64,000 nt of DNA, taken from positions 496,001-560,000 of the forward strand of contig CAVPFX010000003.1 of NCBI GenBank assembly GCA_963703895.1, given 5' to 3'. Source of the DNA: VRUE01 sp963703895. GTDB lineage: Bacteria; Actinomycetota; Thermoleophilia; Solirubrobacterales; 70-9. Under the pieces are notes generated by a model. The model had not been told where the DNA came from. It did not search any database and saw only the letters and a list, made by a program, of their open reading frames with translations. This document shows positions 58,102-64,000 of this stretch, in pieces. The position numbers and the translations under genes were made by a program. Every line of letters starts with the position of its first letter. Positions within the stretch are counted from its first letter, which is position 1.

Positions 58102-58866
58102 TCAGGGTTTCTTCACCAGCGTCGCCGTGTAGAGCAGGCGGGCGTTGGAGTAGAAGCAGCCGTAGGTCTTGACCTTGTCGACGCCCTGCTGGGGGTGGCC
58201 GCCCTGGATGTCTTCCTTGGAGGCGCAGTGGTCCTCGAGGCGGCTGCCGCGCCAGGTGTCTTCTTCGGAGACGTTGAAGGCGAACATCGGTGCCCAGGTG
58301 GGCACGGTGAGAGCGATGACCTGGCCGCGCAGAACAGAGAGCGGGTGCTCGAGGGCGAAGATGGGGGTGCTGCCGAAGTAGGGGTTGAGCACCTCGAGCG
58401 GACTCTGGCGCACGAGGGTGAATTTCGGCGGTTTCGATTCCTCGACCGGGCGCAGGACGCCGATCCGGGCCTGCGAGGGCTTGCCGAGGAATTCGTCGAA
58501 GAAGCCGACCTCGTTGGTGGTCGTTTTGGTGTCGGCGCGCGAGGGGCGGGCCAGGGTGATCGACCAGGCGACGATCTTGCCGTCGAAGGGAGCTTCGTAG
58601 GGGTTGTCTACTCCGCCGGCTTTGGTCTGGTAGCCGCTGACGTGCCCCTCGACCCGACAGGGGATCACCTCGACGTTGTTGACGATCTTGCCCGGGCAGG
58701 AGGGCGGCGGGGTCGTGGTCGTCTTGCCCAGCACGACCACTCCCAGCGGCGCTGAGTCGGCGGCCCCGGGCCAAGCGGCGACGACAAGCGCGATCAGCGC
58801 GCAGGCAAATGCGGACGCGATCGCGACCGGGGACCTGACGAGACGGTTTTTCGCTGCTCCTTGCAC
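58102..58866 (-). CDS. Secreted protein, unknown (about 254 aa)
   Basis: GTG at 58866 gives a signal peptide (basic start VQGAAKNRLVRSP, then AIASAFACALIALVVAAW and a site near ADSA). The frame stays open to 58980, but that part has no secretion character. The mature protein has four Cys residues (SCPGK, IPCRV, HCASK, YGCFY), is beta-rich and ends TATLVKKP. This type of exported protein is common in this lineage (recalled). Function unknown. Confidence 0.65.
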   Translation of the reverse strand: MQGAAKNRLVRSPVAIASAFACALIALVVAAWPGAADSAPLGVVVLGKTTTTPPPSCPGKIVNNVEVIPCRVEGHVSGYQTKAGGVDNPYEAPFDGKIVAWSITLARPSRADTKTTTNEVGFFDEFLGKPSQARIGVLRPVEESKPPKFTLVRQSPLEVLNPYFGSTPIFALEHPLSVLRGQVIALTVPTWAPMFAFNVSEEDTWRGSRLEDHCASKEDIQGGHPQQGVDKVKTYGCFYSNARLLYTATLVKKP

Positions 58867-58998
58867 GATGTCAAGCTGCAAACCCGGCCACGCGGCAAGG
58901 GTTGCGGGCTCGATTCTGCCTTCCAGGCCGGAGCAATGCCGCCACAGCGTGTGCTTTGCACGATCCCGGCCAAGTCGCATCGCTAGGGTTGCCAGCCG

Positions 58999-59967
58999 AT
59001 GCCGGCAATCGTCGTAGAGGGTTTGCAGCGCAGTTTCGACGAGGTTCTTGCCGTACGGGGCGTCGACCTGACGGTCGAGGAGGGTGAAATCTTCGGCTTC
59101 CTCGGGCCCAACGGTGCCGGCAAGACGACCACCGTGCGGATGCTGACCACGCTGCTACTGCCAACCGGGGGACGCGCCACCGTCGCCGGCCATGACATCG
59201 TCAAGCAGGCCCGCGCCGTGCGCGCGACGATCGGCGTTGCCCTGCAGGAGGCTGCCCTCGATCCGCTGATGACCGGTCGCGAGCTGATCCGCCTGCAGGC
59301 CACGCTGCAGGGCCTGCCCAGCGCCGCCGGCAAGCAGCGCGCCGACGACCTGCTCGAGCGGGTCGACCTCGCCACTGCCGCAGACCGCCGCGTCGGCGGC
59401 TACTCGGGCGGAATGAAGCGCCGGCTCGATCTCGCCGCGGCGCTGGTCCACGAACCGAAGGTGCTCTTTCTCGACGAGCCGACCACCGGCCTCGACCCGG
59501 TCAGCCGCAAGACGATCTGGGAGGAGGTGCGGGCGCTCAACGACGAGGGCACGACGGTCTTCCTCACCACCCAGTACCTGGAGGAGGCCGACCAGCTCGC
59601 CGACAACGTCGCGATCATCGACAGCGGCAGGATCGTCGCCGAAGGCACGCCGGACACGCTGAAGACCGAGATCGGCAACCCGCACATCCAGCTGCAGCTC
59701 GCCAAGGGCTCGATCGCCGAGGCCGAGGAGGTCGTCGCCCGCGTGGGCAAGCTGCTGCCACCGGTCGACGGCCGCACGGTGCTGGTCGAGGCCGAGAACG
59801 GCGCCGCCGACATCCCCAAGGTCGTGCGCGCGCTCGACGACGCCGGGATCGCGGTCGAGTCGTTGGAGCTGGTCCGCCCCACCCTCGACGACGTCTTCGT
59901 CGCCAAGACCGGCCATCACCTGGAGAAAGACGAGCAGGGCGGCGAGCCCGAGCCGGTCGAGGCGTGA
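58999..59967 (+). CDS. ABC-2 type exporter ATP-binding protein
   Basis: 322 residues. Walker A GFLGPNGAGKTTTVRML, signature YSGGMKRRLDLAAALVHEP, Walker B VLFLDEPTTGLDPVSRKTIW and H-loop-like TTQYLEEADQLADN. A C-terminal extension ends acidic. DrrA-type subunits drive drug or lipid export with the two permeases encoded next. Its stop overlaps the next GTG by 4 bp. Confidence 0.94.
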   Translation: MPAIVVEGLQRSFDEVLAVRGVDLTVEEGEIFGFLGPNGAGKTTTVRMLTTLLLPTGGRATVAGHDIVKQARAVRATIGVALQEAALDPLMTGRELIRLQATLQGLPSAAGKQRADDLLERVDLATAADRRVGGYSGGMKRRLDLAAALVHEPKVLFLDEPTTGLDPVSRKTIWEEVRALNDEGTTVFLTTQYLEEADQLADNVAIIDSGRIVAEGTPDTLKTEIGNPHIQLQLAKGSIAEAEEVVARVGKLLPPVDGRTVLVEAENGAADIPKVVRALDDAGIAVESLELVRPTLDDVFVAKTGHHLEKDEQGGEPEPVEA

Positions 59968-60749
59968 GCGAGCTCGCCGTCAACGCACGGGTGGTGCGGG
60001 CGCTGGGCATGCGCTCGATCCGCCAGACCTTCCGCCGCCCGCAGCTGATGGCGCCGATCGTCGTCTTCCCCACCCTGCTGCTGGCGATCCAGACCGGCGG
60101 CGCCGGCGGCGCGGTCGACCTGCCCGGCTTCCCGCCGGTGCAGAGCTTCCTCCAGTTCATGCTCGCCGGGGCGATGATGCAGTCGCTGATGCTGGCCGGC
60201 AACAGCGGCGGCATCGCACTCGCGGTCGACATCGAGATGGGCTTCACCGACCGCCTCTTCTCGGCCCCGATCCCGCGCTACACGATCGTGCTGGGGCGCC
60301 TGGCCGGCACCGCGGCGCTCGGCCTCTTCTCCTCGCTCTGGTTCCTCGCGATCGGCTTGATCTTCGGTGCCGAAATCCACAGCGGCGTCGCCGGGGCGCT
60401 GATCGCGATCGCCCTCGTCACCGCGACGGCGATGGCGGTGGGCGGCATCGGCGCCGCGATCGCCCTGCGCACCGGCAGCGCCAGCGTCGTCCAGGGGCTC
60501 TTCCCGCTGGTCCTCGTCGTCCTCTTCCTCTCCTCCGCCTTCTTCCCCAACGAGCTGATGATCCAGCCAGCCAAGGCGATCGCCGAATACAACCCGCTCA
60601 GCTTCATCGTCGAAGGGGTCCGTGGCCCGATCGTCTCGGGCATCGACGCCGCCGAAATCGGCGAGGCGGTGCTGGCGATCGTGGGGATCGTCGTGCTGGG
60701 ACTGGTGCTCAGCGCCCGCGCCCTGCGCCACCGGCTGAGGGTGGGCTGA
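59964..60749 (+). CDS. ABC-2 type permease (first)
   Basis: 261 residues, six spans. Contains SLMLAGNSGGIALAVDIEMG and FTDRLFSAPIPRYTIVLGRL, the conserved segment of DrrB-type permeases, and PLVLVVLFLSSAFFPNELM. Together with 60749-61540 it forms the membrane channel. Its TGA overlaps the next ATG. Confidence 0.9.
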   Translation: MSELAVNARVVRALGMRSIRQTFRRPQLMAPIVVFPTLLLAIQTGGAGGAVDLPGFPPVQSFLQFMLAGAMMQSLMLAGNSGGIALAVDIEMGFTDRLFSAPIPRYTIVLGRLAGTAALGLFSSLWFLAIGLIFGAEIHSGVAGALIAIALVTATAMAVGGIGAAIALRTGSASVVQGLFPLVLVVLFLSSAFFPNELMIQPAKAIAEYNPLSFIVEGVRGPIVSGIDAAEIGEAVLAIVGIVVLGLVLSARALRHRLRVG

Positions 60750-61540
60750 TGGAAGCCGCCGCGACCCAGCCCCAGTGGCGCGCCAACCTGGCGACGATCG
60801 CGGCGCTGATGGCGCGGGCCAAGAACGAGCTGCTGCGGGTGCCCGGCGCGGCGATCCCCGGCGTGCTGGCGCCGACGATCTTCTTCCTCGGCCTCAACGG
60901 CGTCTTCGGCGCCCTGACCCAGCTCAATGGCTTTACCACTGGCACTTACGAGAGCTTCATCGTGCCGGTCAGCATGCTGCAGGGCGCCGGCTTCACCGGC
61001 GCCGCCGCGGGGGTCAACCTGGCCCGTGACATCGAGGGCGGCTGGGTCGACCGCCTGCTCGTCTCGCCCGCGCCGCGCTGGGTGCTGCTGGCGGGGACCG
61101 TGCTCTCCGCCAGTGCTCGGGCGCTGATCCCGGCCACCTCCGTCTTCATCATCGCCCTAGTGCTCGGGGCGGGCTGGCCCGGGATCGACGGGCTGCTGGT
61201 CACCTACGTGATGGTCGCGGCAATGGCCGCCGTCGCCGCCTGCTGGGGCTCGGGCCTGGCGCTGCGCTTCAAGAGCCAGTCGGCGGCGCCGCTGATGCAG
61301 GCCGGGATGATGGGGCTGATCCTCACCACCACCGCCTACGCGCCGCTGGCCCTGCTGCAGCCGTGGATGCGCAGCGTCGCCGAAGTCAACCCGGTGACGC
61401 AGGTGATGGACGCCGCCCGACAGGGCTTCATCGGCAACGTCACCTGGGCGGAAACCTGGCCCGGCCTGCTTGCGCTGGCCGGCCTGCTCGTCGTCCTCGG
61501 CGCCTGGGCGCTGCGCGAAATGCGCCGCACGGCACGGTGA
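60749..61540 (+). CDS. ABC-2 type permease (second)
   Basis: 263 residues, six spans, paralogous to the first: VPVSMLQGAGFTGAAAGVNL, ARDIEGGWVDRLLVSPAPRW and VNPVTQVMDAARQGFIGNVT. Two different permeases imply a heterodimeric exporter; the substrate could be a lipid, drug or polysaccharide. Stop overlaps the GTG of the glycosidase gene by 4 bp. Confidence 0.9.
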   Translation: MEAAATQPQWRANLATIAALMARAKNELLRVPGAAIPGVLAPTIFFLGLNGVFGALTQLNGFTTGTYESFIVPVSMLQGAGFTGAAAGVNLARDIEGGWVDRLLVSPAPRWVLLAGTVLSASARALIPATSVFIIALVLGAGWPGIDGLLVTYVMVAAMAAVAACWGSGLALRFKSQSAAPLMQAGMMGLILTTTAYAPLALLQPWMRSVAEVNPVTQVMDAARQGFIGNVTWAETWPGLLALAGLLVVLGAWALREMRRTAR

Positions 61541-62763
61541 CCCCCCACCGACGGGACTCAAAGCCATCTATATCTTCGCTTTCAGGCCCATCGGCGGAGG
61601 CGGCGCGGGTACTGCGGGGGAACTGGACTGAGGGGCGGCGCGAAGGGGTTGGATTTGCCTACACGCGTCCTAGCCCCAGCCGCTACCCCTGGCAGTGGTA
61701 CTGGGACTCTTGCTTCGCCGCGATCGTCTGGCGGCGCTTCGACCCGGCCCGGGCGCGGGCCGAGCTGGAGACCCTGCTTGACGCGCAACGGGACAACGGC
61801 TTCATCGGCCACACGATCTTCTGGGACCGCCCGGTGGCTCTCAGCCGCCTGCCCTTCTACAACGTCGCCTCGCGCAGCTCGTTCCAGACCGAGACGATCC
61901 AGCCGCCGCTGCTGGCCTGGGCCTGGAAGATCGCCGTCGGCGACCCGGGCGAGGAGCCTCGGATCGGCGCCCAGGCCGACTGGCTCAGCGCCGCGCGCGA
62001 TCTCGAGCGCGACGGCCTGCTCTGGATCGTCCAGCCCGACGAGTCGGGCCTCGACGCCTCGCCCAAGTTCGAACCCGTTTGGGGCTGGCGGGCCAACGCT
62101 CGCGCCGGCTTCCCGCTGCTCGTCCACCGCAACCGCGGACTCGGCTTCGACGCTCGCCGCATTCGCGAGCGCGGCGGACCCGTCCTCTGCGAACCCCTGG
62201 TCAACACGCTCTGGTCGCTCTCGCTGCAGGCGCTGGGGCGTCCGTCGGCAACGCCGGCGCTGGTCGAGCGGCTCTGGGACGAGCGGCGCGGCCTCTTCCT
62301 CGACTGGGCGGAGCCCGGGGGCCTGCGACCGGACGTCGTCACCTGGGCCGCGCTGGCGCCGTTGGCGCTGCCCGACCTCCCCGAGAAGATCGGCCGACGC
62401 CTGGTCGAGGAGCACCTGCTCGACGAGCGCGAGTTCCTCACCCCGGTCGCGCCGCCGTCGGTCGCGGCGTCGGAGTCGAGCTACGAACCCGGCGGCCACC
62501 GGCGGCCGCTGCGGCGCTACTGGCGCGGCCCGACCTGGGTCAACTCGGCCTGGCTGGTCTGGCTCGGCCTGCGCCGCCTCGGCTACGAGCAGGCGGCAGC
62601 GCGCCTCGCCGACGGGGTGATCGGCGCGATCGAGCGGGAAGGGCTGCGCGAGTACTACGACCCGCGCACCGGCGCCGGCCTCGGCGCCACCGAGTTCGCC
62701 TGGTCGGCGCTGGTCGCAGAGCTGGCAGAGCCGGACCCGGCCGCAGCCCGCAGTCATCTCTAG
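61537..62763 (+). CDS. GH63-like glycoside hydrolase
   Basis: 408 residues from GTG at 61537. It has (alpha/alpha)6-barrel motifs: PWQWYWDSCFAAIVWRRFDP, DNGFIGHTIFWDR, then YWRGPTWVNSAWLVWLGLRR and YEQAAARLADGVIGAIEREG, ending with TGAGLGATEFAWSALVAEL. This matches MGH/GH63-type mannosylglycerate or glucosidase enzymes. It might hydrolyse mannosylglycerate or a related osmolyte. Coupled to the ABC-2 permease gene. Confidence 0.85.
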   Translation: MTPHRRDSKPSISSLSGPSAEAARVLRGNWTEGRREGVGFAYTRPSPSRYPWQWYWDSCFAAIVWRRFDPARARAELETLLDAQRDNGFIGHTIFWDRPVALSRLPFYNVASRSSFQTETIQPPLLAWAWKIAVGDPGEEPRIGAQADWLSAARDLERDGLLWIVQPDESGLDASPKFEPVWGWRANARAGFPLLVHRNRGLGFDARRIRERGGPVLCEPLVNTLWSLSLQALGRPSATPALVERLWDERRGLFLDWAEPGGLRPDVVTWAALAPLALPDLPEKIGRRLVEEHLLDEREFLTPVAPPSVAASESSYEPGGHRRPLRRYWRGPTWVNSAWLVWLGLRRLGYEQAAARLADGVIGAIEREGLREYYDPRTGAGLGATEFAWSALVAELAEPDPAAARSHL

Positions 62764-62768
62764 GGAGA

Positions 62769-63497
62769 ATGCGGGCCGTGTCGCGTCCGCTGGCCAGCGT
62801 CGTCATCCCCGCCTTCAACGCCGAGCGCTTCCTCGGCGAGGCGATCGAGAGCGTGCTCGCCCAGACCTACGCGCCAGTCGAGACGATCGTCGTCGACGAC
62901 GGCTCGAGCGACGGCACCGGGGCGACGGCGCGCTCCTACCCTGAGGTGAAGCTGATCGTCCAGGAGAACGCCGGGCCCGCGGCGGCCCGCAACCGCGGCT
63001 TCACCGCCTCGCGCGGCGAGTTCGTCGCCTTCCACGACGCCGACGACACGCTGCCTCCAGAGAAGCTCTCGGTCCAGGTCGACGAGATGCTCGCCGACCC
63101 CGCGATCGGCTGCGTGCTCGCCAAGCAGGAGCTGCTGATCGAGGAGGGCGCGGAGCTGCCGTTCTGGGCGGAGGGCTCAACCGTGCCGACGGTGATGCCG
63201 GCCAAGCCGGAAGAGCTCGCGGACGAGCCCGACGTCCACACGATGACGATGGTCGTGCGCCGCGAGGCCTTCGAGCAGGTCGGGAGCTTCGACGAGGAGA
63301 TGCGGGCGGCCGAGGACGTCGACTGGATGCTGCGCGCCGTCGAGCTGGGAATCGAGATCCGCCGCCTGCCGCGGGTGCTGCTGCGCCGGCGCGTCCACCC
63401 GGCGAGCCTCACCCAGGACGCGGCCGCCGGCCGCGTCGGGCATTTCCTCGCGCTCAAGAAGCGGATCGAGCGCCACCGCGCTCGCGCCGCCGACTGA
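62769..63497 (+). CDS. Glycosyltransferase family 2
   Basis: 242 residues from ATG at 62769 after AGGGAG. GT-A motifs: SVVIPAFNAERFLGEAIESV, IVVDDGSSDGTGATARSYPE, DxD in FVAFHDADDTLPPEKL and the later FDEEMRAAEDVDWMLRAVEL. Probably transfers a sugar during polysaccharide or glycolipid synthesis. It follows the glycosidase gene by 5 bp. Confidence 0.9.
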   Translation: MRAVSRPLASVVIPAFNAERFLGEAIESVLAQTYAPVETIVVDDGSSDGTGATARSYPEVKLIVQENAGPAAARNRGFTASRGEFVAFHDADDTLPPEKLSVQVDEMLADPAIGCVLAKQELLIEEGAELPFWAEGSTVPTVMPAKPEELADEPDVHTMTMVVRREAFEQVGSFDEEMRAAEDVDWMLRAVELGIEIRRLPRVLLRRRVHPASLTQDAAAGRVGHFLALKKRIERHRARAAD

Positions 63498-64000
63498 ACG
63501 CCCGCACCGCGTGCGGGGGCAGCTGCCAGACGCTGTCGACCCCCCAGAAGCGGCAGGCGAAACCGGGAAAGCCGTCGGGTCGCGACGCGCCCGTGTCGAG
63601 GTCGCGCAGGCGCCGATAGCGGTCCCAGGCCATGCGCAGGGTGCGCAGCGGCGAGTCGGGGCGGCAGGCGGCCCGGAAGGCGGTGCGCTCGTGGCGTGAG
63701 GCGGGCGCCGCTCGCAGGCGCCCCAGCACGGCGTCCGGGACCTCGGCGCCGAACTCCTCGCGCAGGTAGGCGAGCGCCGCGGCGGTGGCGATGGTGAGGC
63801 GGCGGCGCTCGGCCTCGGCGGCAAGCCGGTCCCAGTCGAGCTGCTCGCCCCCGGCGCGGATCACGGTGACCGCGTCGGCGATCCAGCGAAAGGGCGGGAG
63901 GGGGCTCCAGGGAGTCCCGTGCACGCAGGCGAGCAGGAGCTGGTCGGCGGCACTCGGCGCCCGCGTGCCGGCGCCTCCGAGCTCCATCGGCACCGAGGCG
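63454..64000 (-). CDS. Nucleotidyltransferase-family protein, C-terminal part (runs off window)
   Basis: The frame is open through the right edge; 179 or more residues are seen. Features of the NTP_transf_5-type family: ADQLLLACVHGTPWSPLPPF, RWIADAVTVIRAGGEQLDWD, then ERRRLTIATAAALAYLREEF. The catalytic N-terminal half lies outside. These proteins are often part of polysaccharide gene clusters, in line with the neighbouring glycosyltransferase, with which it overlaps by 44 bp tail to tail. Confidence 0.7.
   Translation of the reverse strand, partial: ASVPMELGGAGTRAPSAADQLLLACVHGTPWSPLPPFRWIADAVTVIRAGGEQLDWDRLAAEAERRRLTIATAAALAYLREEFGAEVPDAVLGRLRAAPASRHERTAFRAACRPDSPLRTLRMAWDRYRRLRDLDTGASRPDGFPGFACRFWGVDSVWQLPPHAVRAFSRRRERGGARSAS

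Overview
The window comes from a GC-rich actinobacterium. A Thermoleophilia/Solirubrobacterales-like host is my best guess, from the style of the proteins: YWTN-repeat secreted protein, paired XRE/winged-helix mini-regulators, an A2-type cytochrome oxidase locus. This placement is inferred from protein resemblance, not from a marker gene.

Region 1 (1-25732) is an integrated contractile-tailed phage whose left end lies outside the window. Nearly all of its genes read leftward in head-to-tail order from the right: a run of very short overlapping genes and accessory proteins (19.7-25.5 kb, with a phage tRNA-Met and an HNH protein), terminase, portal, scaffold, capsid, connectors, sheath, tube, frameshifted tail chaperone, tape measure, LysM protein, hub, a LamG-gp25 baseplate protein and baseplate J (cut by the window edge). 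Between hub and baseplate wedge lies a 3 kb block (1456-4399) that does not belong to the virion programme: an XRE/winged-helix pair, a DDE transposase, a tRNA and several strong hairpins. The right boundary is the 3' end of a host tRNA-Pro (25733-25806).

Region 2 (25.8-43.9 kb) is host chromosome: DUF1015, a cobalamin adenosyltransferase, OsmC, SDR, Nudix CoA pyrophosphatase and 1-Cys peroxiredoxin. A beta-oxidation operon follows (thiolase, class IV aminotransferase, acyl-CoA dehydrogenase, enoyl-CoA hydratase, 3-hydroxyacyl-CoA dehydrogenase) ending in an alkyl-sulfatase-like metallo-beta-lactamase. Then come a secreted YWTN protein, a UBP zinc finger, GreA, thioredoxin reductase, a flippase-like membrane protein and a PAP2 protein.

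Region 3 (44.1-55.8 kb) is a respiratory cluster: an oxidase subunit II/I pair that has lost most of its metal ligands, heme O synthase, small membrane subunits, a diheme cytochrome c lipoprotein, heme A synthase, and a complete A2-type aa3 oxidase (subunits III, I, II) interleaved with stress-type proteins. Region 4 (55.8-64 kb) holds a GT4 glycosyltransferase, small membrane proteins, an ABC-2 exporter, a GH63-like hydrolase, a GT2 glycosyltransferase and a partial nucleotidyltransferase.

The most unusual signal is a set of dispersed stem-loops in the host part. In one family (47930-47989, 48035-48098, 56569-56637) the 22-25 bp arms are perfectly complementary within each copy but unrelated between copies, while the loop is conserved. 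One copy sits in frame inside the GT4 gene. A second family (29560-29624, 43962-44125, 57528-57630) shares two 14-15 bp cores around a variable hairpin. I do not recognise either family.
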